A model generated the notes under the pieces. That model was not told the origin of the DNA, did not search any database, and saw only the letters and a list, made by a program, of their open reading frames with translations. A program made the position numbers and the translations under genes. This document shows, in pieces, positions 56,885 through 64,000 of a stretch of DNA of 64,000 nucleotides (its first letter is position 1; every line of letters begins with the position of its first letter). The stretch comes from Streptomyces pilosus (lineage in GTDB: Bacteria; Actinomycetota; Actinomycetes; Streptomycetales; Streptomycetaceae): NCBI RefSeq assembly GCF_014649835.1, contig NZ_BMTU01000017.1, positions 1 through 64,000 of the forward strand. The letters run 5' to 3'.

Positions 56885-58369
56885 ATGCCGTCTTCGGCCA
56901 CAGGCGCCGCCACCGAGGCGCCGCGCCGGCGCCTCGGACTCCTCCTGGCGCTGCTGGCGTTCGCCCAGCTGATCATCTCCATCGACTACAACATCGTCTA
57001 CGTCGCCCTCCCCGAGATCGGTGAAGGGCTCGGGTTCTCCGCCCAGACCCTGCAGTGGGTGATCAGCGCCTACGCCGTCGCGTTCGGCGGGTTCCTGCTG
57101 CTCGGCGGCCGGGCCTGCGACCTGTGGGGGCCGCGCCGCATCTTCATCCTCGGCCTGTCCCTGTACGGGGTGTCCTCGCTGCTCGGCGGCCTGGCCACCG
57201 ACCCGTGGGTGCTGGTCGCGGCCCGCGCGGTGCAGGGCGTCGGCGGCGCGTTCCTCTTCCCGGCCACGCTGACCCTGGTCTCCACCAAGTTCGCCGAGGG
57301 CAAGGAGCGCAACCGCGCCTTCGCCATCTGGGGCACCGCCGGCGGTTCCGGCATGATCCTCGGCTCCCTCCTCGGCGGCGTCCTCACCGAGGCGTTCGGC
57401 TGGGAGTCCGTCTTCTACGTCAACGTCCCGCTGGCCGTCCTCGCGATCCTGGCCGCCCTCCCTCTCATCGCCCCCGACGCCACGGGCGGCAGCCGCCGCT
57501 CCTTCGACCTGGCCGGTGCGCTGACCTCCACCGTCGGTACCACCTCGGTCGTCTTCGCCCTGGTCCAGGGCCCGGAGTCGGGCTGGGGCTCGCCGCTGAT
57601 CGTCGGCGCGCTCGTCCTCGGCGCGGCCCTGCTGGTGTCGTTCGTCCTGATCGAGAAGCGCAGCAGCGACCCGCTGATGCCGCTGCGCCTGTTCCGCAAC
57701 CGCAACCTGAGCACCGGCGCCGGGATCACCTTCTTCTACATGGCGACCTTCGGCACCCTGCTCTACTTCCTGACCGTCTACTTCCAGGGCGTGCACGGCT
57801 ACAGCGCGCTGGAGACGGGCCTGGCGTTCCTCGTCCCGATGGTCGCCATCGCCATCGGCGCCCAGACGGCCGGCCGCCTGGCCACGAAGTACGGGCTGCG
57901 CGCCATCATGATCGCCAGCCTGGTGGTGGGCCTCGTCGGGACCGTGATCCTGGGCCTGACCCTGGCCACGGACAGCTCCTACGTCGCCCTGATCCCCGGC
58001 ATGGTCGTCATGGGTCTCGGCCAGGGTGCCGGCTACACGCTGATGTTCGGTGCCGCCACGGTCGGCGTCGACCCGATGGAGCAGGGCATCGCCTCCGGTT
58101 GGGCCTCCACCACGCAGCAGATCGGCGGTGCGGTCGGTCTGGCCGTCCTGGTCGCCGTCGCCAACTCCGGCCTCGAGGGCCTCACCGGCGAGGCGCTGCG
58201 CTCGGCCACCACCGACGGACTGCGCACCGCGGTGTTCATCGCCGCGGCCGGCATCGCCCTGACCGCGCTGGTCGCCCTCGGCTTGGACAAGCCCAGGAAG
58301 CGGACCGTCGCCCAGGGCGGGGAGCCCACGGCCACCACCTCGGAGAAGCCCCAGGCCGTCCAGGTCTGA
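56885..58369 (+). CDS. MFS drug exporter (EmrB/QacA type, 14 TM)
   Basis: 494 residues with about 14 membrane segments. Motifs: LDxxIVxVALP-like SIDYNIVYVALPEIGEGLG, LLGGRACDLWGPRRIF (motif A), VAARAVQGVGGAFLFPATLT (motif B), GSGMILGSLLGGVLTEAFGWE (motif C). It probably exports the cluster product and is linked to the Rrf2 regulator upstream. Confidence 0.85.
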   Translation: MPSSATGAATEAPRRRLGLLLALLAFAQLIISIDYNIVYVALPEIGEGLGFSAQTLQWVISAYAVAFGGFLLLGGRACDLWGPRRIFILGLSLYGVSSLLGGLATDPWVLVAARAVQGVGGAFLFPATLTLVSTKFAEGKERNRAFAIWGTAGGSGMILGSLLGGVLTEAFGWESVFYVNVPLAVLAILAALPLIAPDATGGSRRSFDLAGALTSTVGTTSVVFALVQGPESGWGSPLIVGALVLGAALLVSFVLIEKRSSDPLMPLRLFRNRNLSTGAGITFFYMATFGTLLYFLTVYFQGVHGYSALETGLAFLVPMVAIAIGAQTAGRLATKYGLRAIMIASLVVGLVGTVILGLTLATDSSYVALIPGMVVMGLGQGAGYTLMFGAATVGVDPMEQGIASGWASTTQQIGGAVGLAVLVAVANSGLEGLTGEALRSATTDGLRTAVFIAAAGIALTALVALGLDKPRKRTVAQGGEPTATTSEKPQAVQV

Positions 58370-58759
58370 CCCCCGCTCCGGTCCGCCCATCCGGGCGGGT
58401 CGGCCGCCGGCCCCCGCACCACTCGTTCCCCCGCGGGTGCGGGGGTTCGGCATGTCCGCCCCCGGCCGACGGGGCATCAGGCCGGCACCACGGTTCCGCC
58501 GACGCGCGGGGGTGGTCCGGCGCGCGGGGACAGGGCAACCCGCCGCATTCACACCAGACTTCGGTCCGGCCGCTCCTCGCCTTCCCCGTTTGCCGCCGGC
58601 CACCTCCATCACGGTGGTGATCGCGCCGCCGTGTCCGTCCGGTGCGCCCGGCACCGCCGGGTTCACTGCCTTCAAGAGGTGCGGGATTCGGGGCGGGGAC
58701 CTGACATATCGTCGTGCGGCCGGTTGCTGGGGCCGTGGGGGCGCTCCGACGCTGGGTGC
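58370..58759. other. Intergenic stretch with terminator hairpin
   Basis: No gene. The hairpin at 58411-58445 and a possible promoter for the next MFS gene (GACATATCGTC near 58700) are the only elements seen. Confidence 0.4.
58411..58445. terminator. Hairpin after the 14-TM exporter gene
   Basis: CCCCCGCACC pairs with GGTGCGGGGG around a 15-base loop, followed by TTCGG. It is a plausible terminator 42 bases after the stop codon. Confidence 0.5.
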
Positions 58760-59941
58760 ATGTCGAAATCACCGGTTGCCGAGGCACCGCCCCCCGTGAC
58801 AGCGGGGACCGCGCCGCTCGTCGCGACCGTCGCCACCGTGTCCGTCATGGGTGTGCTCGTGGTCGGGCAGATGTACGTGACCATCCCGCTCATGCCGGAG
58901 CTCGCCGGCGCCTGGGGCGTGTCGACCGGGGCGGCGGCGGCCTCGACCACCGCGTTCGCCTTCGCCCACGCGGTGGGCTCGCTCGTCAGCGGGCCGCTGT
59001 CCACCCGCTGGGGGCGGCGCACCGTGATGGTGGCCAGCGTCCTGGCCATGGCCGTCGTCACCGCCCTGCTGCCGCTGGCGGCCTCCCTGACCGACGGGGT
59101 CGCCCTGCGCGCCCTGCAGGGCCTGTTCGCGGGCTCGTTCATTCCCATGGCGTACGCCTACATCCATGCCCGCGTCGCTCCGCACCGCGTCTCCCTGGCC
59201 CTGACCGTGGTCTCGGCCTGTATGGGGGCCACGGTGGTGATCGGGCAGGTCGAGGCGCAGCTGGTGGCGGCGTGGTGGGGCTGGGTGTGGACGTTCTGGG
59301 GCACGGTGCCGCTGCTACTGGCGGGGGCGGTCGTCTCCTGGCGGGTCCTGCTGCCCGAGGAGCGGGTCAGCGGGAGCGGCCTCTCGGGCCTGAAGAGCGC
59401 GCTGGGCTCCCGGATGGTCCCGCTGTACCTGATCATCCTGGTCGGCGCGGGCAGTCTCACCGCCGTCTACACCGGGGTGCAGCTGTACGGGCCCGACGCC
59501 GTGGCGGACGGCGGTGCGCCGCTGCTCGCGCTGCGGGCCAGCGCCCTGCCGGCCCTGCTGGGCGCCGTGCTGGCCGCCCCTCTCCTCGCCCGCTTCCCCG
59601 CCCCGCGCCGGGCGGCCGGGGCGCTGCTGGTGACCGTGGCCGCGCTGCTGGTCGCCACTGCCGGCGGGAATGACGCCGTCGTGCTGGGGGCCGCGCTGTT
59701 CGCGTTCATGGCGGGCTTTTCGACCCTCGGTCCGGCGCTCATCGAATCGGTCGGCGCCCGGGCCGGCGCGGCGGCCCAGACCACGGCCATCGCCCTGTAC
59801 GGCTTCACGCTCAACGTGGGAGCCGGGGCCGGCGCCCAACTCGCTCCTGTCTTCGACGGTTTCGCCTCGCTGGCGCTGTTCCTCGCGCTCGCCCTGACGG
59901 TCGCCGCCTGCGGTGTCCTGCGCGGCAGGCGGACGACCTGA
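58760..59941 (+). CDS. MFS transporter (12 TM)
   Basis: 393 residues with about 12 membrane segments: MYVTIPLMPELAGAWGVSTG, GPLSTRWGRRTVMVAS (motif A), ALQGLFAGSFIPMAYAYIHA, then a second six-segment half with GFTLNVGAGAGAQLAP. It resembles YnfM/arabinose-efflux-type carriers. It is the second exporter of the cluster and precedes the quinone reductase genes by 116 bases. Confidence 0.8.
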   Translation: MSKSPVAEAPPPVTAGTAPLVATVATVSVMGVLVVGQMYVTIPLMPELAGAWGVSTGAAAASTTAFAFAHAVGSLVSGPLSTRWGRRTVMVASVLAMAVVTALLPLAASLTDGVALRALQGLFAGSFIPMAYAYIHARVAPHRVSLALTVVSACMGATVVIGQVEAQLVAAWWGWVWTFWGTVPLLLAGAVVSWRVLLPEERVSGSGLSGLKSALGSRMVPLYLIILVGAGSLTAVYTGVQLYGPDAVADGGAPLLALRASALPALLGAVLAAPLLARFPAPRRAAGALLVTVAALLVATAGGNDAVVLGAALFAFMAGFSTLGPALIESVGARAGAAAQTTAIALYGFTLNVGAGAGAQLAPVFDGFASLALFLALALTVAACGVLRGRRTT

Positions 59942-60057
59942 CGCACTCGCGGCCGCTTCGTTGCCGCACCCTCGCCCGGCGCACAACGATGTGGTCAGCG
60001 CCGTGCACCGCACCGCCCACGTACTCATGACCCCGTACGCCCAGGGAGCCCTCGATC

Positions 60058-60672
60058 ATGACCAACGTCGCCGTCATCTACTACTCGTCCACCGGCTCCA
60101 CCCACCGGCTCGCCCGGGCGGCAGCGGACGCCGCCGCCGCGGAGGGCGCCGAGGTGCGGCTGCGCCGGGTGCCCGAGTTCGCCGCCACGGGCCGGCCCGG
60201 CTCCCAGGAGCACGCAGCCAGTGTGGCGGACATACCCGAGGCGACCCTGGACGACCTGGAGTGGGCGGACGCCGTCCTGCTCGGCTCGCCCGTCCACTTC
60301 GGTCTGGCCGCCCCGCAGTTGATGCAGTTCATCAACACGTCCTCGCCGCTGTCGATCCAGGGCAAGCTGCTCGACAAGGCCGTCTCCGCCTTCGCCTCCG
60401 GTTCCGCCGAGCACGGCGGCCAGGTGACGGCGATCCTCGCGCTGCACAACGCGATCTGCCACTGGGGTTCGGTGATCGTCGCCACCGGCTCCGCCGATCC
60501 GGTGCTGTACGAGAAGAACAACGGCAATCCGTACGGCGCGAGCACGGTGGCCGGTAACCGCCCCGGCTTCATCCACGACGAGAACGTCGGCGCGATCGCC
60601 TACCAGACCCGCCGCACCATCCAGGTCGCCGCAGCTCTGAAGGCGGCCGCAGCCGCCCCGGCCGCCGTCTGA
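60058..60672 (+). CDS. WrbA-like NAD(P)H:quinone oxidoreductase
   Basis: 204 residues of the flavodoxin-like fold: VAVIYYSSTGSTHRLA (FMN phosphate loop), LDDLEWADAVLLGSPVHFG, SAFASGSAEHGGQVTAILAL, and NPYGAS. The ATDE-type four-electron quinone reductases of this family keep quinones reduced. It heads a three-gene set with a SnoaL-like protein and a second WrbA-like protein. Confidence 0.85.
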   Translation: MTNVAVIYYSSTGSTHRLARAAADAAAAEGAEVRLRRVPEFAATGRPGSQEHAASVADIPEATLDDLEWADAVLLGSPVHFGLAAPQLMQFINTSSPLSIQGKLLDKAVSAFASGSAEHGGQVTAILALHNAICHWGSVIVATGSADPVLYEKNNGNPYGASTVAGNRPGFIHDENVGAIAYQTRRTIQVAAALKAAAAAPAAV

Positions 60673-60690
60673 CCGGAGGGGAGAGACATC

Positions 60691-61074
60691 ATGGCAGTCA
60701 GTGACCCGGCCCGGTTGCCCTCGGTCTTCGTGGAGGCCTTCAACGCCAAGGACCTCGGCGCCATCGACCGGCTGTTCGAACCGGATGCGGTGCGGGTGCT
60801 GCGGCCGGGTGTGGTGGTGACCGGCGACGGCCGCCGGCAGGCGACCAGCAGCTTCCTCGCCCTGGGCGTCCCGATCGAGATCACCGTCCGGCACACGTAC
60901 GTCTACGGCGACACGGCCCTGGTGATCGGCGACTTCGTCATCGACGGCACCAGGCCCGACGGGGAGCACGTCCACATCGAGGGCACCGCCACCGACGTGG
61001 CCCGGCGCGGCCCCGACGGCCTGTGGCGCTACATCATCGACAATCCGCCGGGGGTGGAGGTGGGCGGGGACTGA
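60691..61074 (+). CDS. SnoaL-like/NTF2-fold protein
   Basis: 127 residues: LPSVFVEAFNAKDLGAIDRL, FEPDAVRVLRPG, then ITVRHTYVYGDTALVIGDFV and WRYIIDNPPGV, a short SnoaL/SgcJ-type NTF2 fold. Such proteins are cyclases, isomerases or hydroxylase partners in aromatic pathways. It starts 18 bases after the WrbA-like gene. It is shorter than PhzA/PhzB and lacks evidence for a phenazine role. Confidence 0.75.
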   Translation: MAVSDPARLPSVFVEAFNAKDLGAIDRLFEPDAVRVLRPGVVVTGDGRRQATSSFLALGVPIEITVRHTYVYGDTALVIGDFVIDGTRPDGEHVHIEGTATDVARRGPDGLWRYIIDNPPGVEVGGD

Positions 61075-61260
61075 CCGCCGGGCCCGCCGCCGCAGTCCGG
61101 CTGTCCGTTTCCGGGAAACCGGTCGGCCGGCCGGAATGGGAGGAGACTTGACGGACTAATGGATTTCGGTGGCCGTCCTGCCGCGCCCGCGACACCATGG
61201 AGCGCGAACCACAGCCGGAAACGGTACGAGCACTCGACCCGATGAGGGAGCAGTACGTCC

Positions 61261-61905
61261 ATGACCAATGTCGCCATTGTCTATTATTCGGCCACCGGAA
61301 ACATCCACAAGCTGGCTGTCGCCGCCGCCGAGGCGGCAAAGAAGGAAGGGGCTGAGGTACGGCTGCGCCGGGTCGCCGAGATCACCGACGAGCCGCTCGC
61401 GCCCAACTACAGGGAATGGAGCCAGGCGAACACCGAGCACGCGGCCGCCGCCGGGAACGTCCAGGTGGCCGCCATCGACGACCTGGACTGGGCCGACGCC
61501 GTCGTCTGGGGCACGCCGGGCCGCTACGGGCTGCTGGCCGGCCCGCTCAAGCACTTCATCGACCAGACCTTCGAGCTGCACGCGCGGCACGGCCTGAAGA
61601 ACAAGGCGATGTCCGCGTTCACCTCGACGGGCACCCCGCACGGCGGCCAGGAGTCCACGATCCTGTCCCTGAGCAACGTCTTCTACCACTGGGGTGCGGT
61701 CATCGTGCCGCCCGGCGTCACCGACTCCATCCTGCTCGCCCCGAGCAACGGCAACCCCTACGGCGTCAGCGCCACCTCCGGCCTGCAGGCCATCCCGGGC
61801 CACCTCGCGCAGAACGTCACCGACGACAACCTCGCCGCCGTCGGCTACCAGACCGTCCGCACGATGCGGGTGGCCGAGGCGCTCAAGCAGGGGCTGAAGG
61901 ACTGA
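61261..61905 (+). CDS. Second WrbA-like NAD(P)H:quinone oxidoreductase
   Basis: 214 residues: VAIVYYSATGNIHKLAVAAA, LDWADAVVWGTPGRYGLLAG, FTSTGTPHGGQESTILSL, NVFYHWGAVIVPPG, NPYGVS. It is a paralogue of the gene at 60058, with the longer insertion typical of WrbA. It has its own 186-base upstream region with a TTGACG hexamer at about 61148, and ends in a strong terminator. It may detoxify or set the redox state of a quinone-type product. Confidence 0.85.
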   Translation: MTNVAIVYYSATGNIHKLAVAAAEAAKKEGAEVRLRRVAEITDEPLAPNYREWSQANTEHAAAAGNVQVAAIDDLDWADAVVWGTPGRYGLLAGPLKHFIDQTFELHARHGLKNKAMSAFTSTGTPHGGQESTILSLSNVFYHWGAVIVPPGVTDSILLAPSNGNPYGVSATSGLQAIPGHLAQNVTDDNLAAVGYQTVRTMRVAEALKQGLKD

Positions 61906-61920
61906 CGTCGCTCGTCTCCA

Positions 61921-61963
61921 GGAAAAGGCCGGACCGCGCATTTTGCGCGGCCCGGCCTTTTCC
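61921..61963. terminator. Strong intrinsic-type terminator
   Basis: GGAAAAGGCCGGACCGCGCA, loop TTT, then a 20-base complement with one mismatch; the A/T ends (AAAA...TTTT) make it bidirectional. It lies 15 bases after the WrbA-like stop codon and separates it from the ligase gene. Confidence 0.85.
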
Positions 61964-62078
61964 TTTGCCGGCGATATGACGCATTGACCGCCCTCTCCTT
62001 TCCGGCGATGAATTACCATGAGAGGTTTTCCGGACGAGTTCCTGTTTTCGCGTGTCGGTTCTCAGAGGAAGAGTCCTG

Positions 62079-63707
62079 ATGTTCAAGGTGCCGAAAAGCA
62101 AGAAGTTCCTCTATCTCGGGGTCGTCTCCGAACGAGCCGCCCAGAAGTACGGCGACACCCCGATCACGCTCGACCACGGTATGGATGCCTTCCCGGAGGT
62201 GGGCCGGACGCTGACCGTTGGGGAGTTCGCCGGCCTCGTCGCCGATACCGCCAACCGGCTGTGGGCGGCGGGCGTGCGCCCCAGCGAGCACGTGGCCGTG
62301 CACAAGACGTCGAGCTTCGACATCACGGTGCTGGCCTGCGGTGTGGCCCGGATCGGCGCGGTGCCGGTGATGCTCTCCCCGCACCTGGACGGGGAGACGA
62401 TCGGCAAGCTGCTGGAGCGGCTCGAGCGGCCCACCCTCCTCACCGACGCGGCGAAGCTGACCGGCTCGCTGGCCGGCCTGCCGCTGCGGGAGCTGACCGA
62501 GCGGGTGCTCAGCGCGACGGGCCCCCACCCGGGCGCCGTTGCGCTCGCGGACCTGGCGGGCGCGCCGGAGCGCACGCCGGTCCTCCTCGACCCCGACCAG
62601 CCGGCCCTGATGACGCACACCTCCGGGACGACCGGCGTTCCCAAGCTGGTGGTGCACTCGGCCCGTTCGCTGGGCGCCCGCGGCAACTGGCAGGACAAGG
62701 TCGTCTCCTTCATCCGCAAGCGGGAGACGGTCGCCATGCACGTGTCGTACGTGCACTCGCGGATGTACCTGGGCCTGGCCGTGCTGCAGATGCGGGGGAT
62801 GCCGATGGTCTTCATGGACGACGGCAGCCCGGCGCACGTCGCCGACATACTGGTCCGGCACCGCCCGGGCGTCCTGGAGACCCACCCCAACTCCTTCCTG
62901 GAGTGGGAGGAGATGCTCGAGGACCCCCGCAGGCCGATCGCCAACGTCAAGTACTTCAACAGCACCTTCGACGCGATCCACCCGAGCACGATGCACAAGT
63001 TCCTGCACGCCTCGGAACGCCGCAGCCCGGTGTTCCTCCAGGTGTACGGGCAGAGCGAGTGCGGTCCGCTGGCCGGCCGCACCTACCGGCGCCGCAACGC
63101 CCTGAAGGCCGACGGCCGCTGCCAGGGCTACTCCACGCCCGGCATGACCAAGTACCGGCTGGTGTCCCGGGGCGGCGGCAGGCCGACGAGGGAGAACCCC
63201 GGCTACATCGACGTCGCCACGGCCGGCCGCGCGCTGACGTACTACGGCGAGCAGGAGCGCTTCGACCGGCAGGTCATCGGCGAGTGGTGGCGGGGCGGGG
63301 ACGTCGGTTACCGCACCAAGTGGGGCTGTCTGCACCTGCTCGACCGGGAGGTCGACGTCATCCCGGGCATCGGCTCCACCCTGGAGATCGAGGACGCGGT
63401 GCTGCACGAGCTGGACGAGCTGACCGAACTGGTCATCGTGCCCGGCCCGGACAAGAAGCCCGTGCCGGTGGTGTGCACCCGCGGGGACGAGCCGCTCGAC
63501 CTCGAGCGCTGGAAGGCCGCCGTCGCCGGCGGGCCCGCCCTGGGCGCGCCCGTCCAGCGCCGGCTGTCCGACCTGCCGCGCACGGCCACCGCGAAGATCC
63601 GCCGGCTCGAGCTGGCCCGGCAGCTGGCCGAGGCGGCGGGCGAGGCCGAGGCGGCGGGCGAACCGCGGACCACTCCCCCGGTGGGTGCGGGAGCCGCCGC
63701 ACACTGA
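62079..63707 (+). CDS. Acyl-CoA/aryl-acid ligase (ANL family), catalytically complete
   Basis: 542 residues from ATG 62079 (GAGGAAG upstream). Motifs are intact: MTHTSGTTGVPKLVVHS (A3), VYGQSECGP (A5-like), WWRGGDVGYRTKWG (A7), LLDREVD (A8), TATAKIRRLEL (A10 Lys). It differs from its degenerate relative at 27836 in every motif. It likely activates the aryl acid (3-hydroxyanthranilate) or another carboxylate of the cluster. A C-terminal tail of Ala/Gly/Glu repeats (LAEAAGEAEAAGEP) follows. A 54-aa small protein gene comes 50 bases later. Confidence 0.8.
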   Translation: MFKVPKSKKFLYLGVVSERAAQKYGDTPITLDHGMDAFPEVGRTLTVGEFAGLVADTANRLWAAGVRPSEHVAVHKTSSFDITVLACGVARIGAVPVMLSPHLDGETIGKLLERLERPTLLTDAAKLTGSLAGLPLRELTERVLSATGPHPGAVALADLAGAPERTPVLLDPDQPALMTHTSGTTGVPKLVVHSARSLGARGNWQDKVVSFIRKRETVAMHVSYVHSRMYLGLAVLQMRGMPMVFMDDGSPAHVADILVRHRPGVLETHPNSFLEWEEMLEDPRRPIANVKYFNSTFDAIHPSTMHKFLHASERRSPVFLQVYGQSECGPLAGRTYRRRNALKADGRCQGYSTPGMTKYRLVSRGGGRPTRENPGYIDVATAGRALTYYGEQERFDRQVIGEWWRGGDVGYRTKWGCLHLLDREVDVIPGIGSTLEIEDAVLHELDELTELVIVPGPDKKPVPVVCTRGDEPLDLERWKAAVAGGPALGAPVQRRLSDLPRTATAKIRRLELARQLAEAAGEAEAAGEPRTTPPVGAGAAAH

Positions 63708-63757
63708 AACGGCTCCGGCGGACGGACCGAACGGAACGAGGAGAAGGGAGAGAACGG

Positions 63758-63922
63758 GTGGCAGCTCATCAGACGCCCGGACAGCCGGCGCAGCGCACGG
63801 GATGGGGCCCGCTACCTCCGGACCCCGGGTTCCTGGAGGTCTGGGCGAGGTCCGCGCCGATCCGCCTGGCCGGCTACGAGGAGGACCTCGCCGAACCGCA
63901 CATCCTGCAGAGCGTCGACTGA
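63758..63922 (+). CDS. Small protein downstream of the ligase
   Basis: Fifty-four residues from GTG 63758 (AAGGGAG upstream). The N-terminal half is Gln/Pro-rich; the rest, LEVWARSAPIRLAGYEEDLA with EPHILQSVD at the end, looks folded or peptide-like. It is not recognised. It may be a small partner of the ligase, a peptide substrate, or the first part of a broken gene; the open frame ends in a clear TGA before the window end. Confidence 0.5.
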   Translation: MAAHQTPGQPAQRTGWGPLPPDPGFLEVWARSAPIRLAGYEEDLAEPHILQSVD

Positions 63923-64000
63923 CCGGCTCTGCCTGCCCGTGCGACGCATGTCGGCTGCCGGGCCCGCCCCTCCCGCGGCGGGCCCGGCAGCGGCGCGTCG
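63923..64000. other. Window end
   Basis: A GC-rich hairpin, GGCAGCCGACATG-less but with GGCTGCCGGGCCCG pairing with CGGGCCCGGCAGC (about 63953-63993), may be a terminator for the preceding gene. Confidence 0.4.

Noticed and set aside
47765..61074. Phenazine cluster (PhzE- and PhzD-like genes plus an NTF2-fold protein)
   Set aside because: No PhzF, PhzG or true PhzA/B is present, and an EntA-like dehydrogenase sits beside the PhzD-like gene, which diverts the intermediate to 3-hydroxyanthranilate.

Overview
The window reads as Streptomyces DNA: very high GC, GTG/TTG starts, GGAGG-type ribosome binding sites, AfsA/ScbR-type and SARP regulators. Base 1 appears to be a true replicon end. The first 13 bases (CCCGCGGAGCGGG) and the following run of hairpins with TGC loops match the archetypal telomere of Streptomyces linear chromosomes and plasmids. 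This is therefore the outermost 64 kb of one arm of a linear chromosome or of a linear plasmid.

Region 1 (1-7.4 kb) is telomere-proximal accessory DNA. It holds a small hypothetical gene, an excisionase-like HTH protein, a frameshifted HEAT-like relic, a membrane-anchored STAND (NB-ARC/TPR) protein, a replication-relaxation protein and a three-repeat orphan type I-E-like CRISPR array without cas genes.

Region 2 (7.6-18.9 kb) looks like an uncharacterised RiPP locus. A 37-aa precursor candidate ending in SRCQ sits between two divergent arms. One arm encodes an MNIO/DUF692 enzyme with a large extra C-terminal domain, a 51-aa peptide and a metallo-beta-lactamase-fold protein. The other encodes a fused SagB-type dehydrogenase/YcaO protein, an MFS exporter and an ABC-F protein. 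Two LuxR-type regulators, a secreted 44-aa peptide and a conserved-looking hypothetical follow. The ABC-F gene hints at a ribosome-targeting product. The locus is bracketed by direct repeats: the replication-relaxation gene and its 3' flank recur, decayed, at 19.3-20.4 kb.

Region 3 (21-64 kb) is a second biosynthetic cluster under gamma-butyrolactone-type control, with an AfsA homologue, an ArpA/ScbR-type receptor and four ARE-like palindromes sharing a GCATGC core. Its chemistry centres on 3-hydroxyanthranilate or a close relative: class II DAHP synthase, chorismate synthase, shikimate kinase, PhzE-like ADIC synthase, PhzD-like hydrolase and EntA-like dehydrogenase. Downstream come an acyl-CoA ligase, a KAS III-like enzyme, an arylamine N-acetyltransferase, several flavoenzymes, two WrbA-like quinone reductases, two MFS exporters and an Rrf2 regulator.

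Unusual in region 3 are: a 1254-aa fusion of an adenylating enzyme to a SARP with an internal ribosome binding site; a run of apparent pseudoenzymes (two adenylating-enzyme relatives, a 3-dehydroquinate synthase lacking a zinc ligand, a transaldolase lacking its Schiff-base lysine); and two IS701-transposase-like proteins that have lost the first catalytic aspartates, one of them inside a translationally coupled aro operon. All calls come from reading the sequence; no database search was run.
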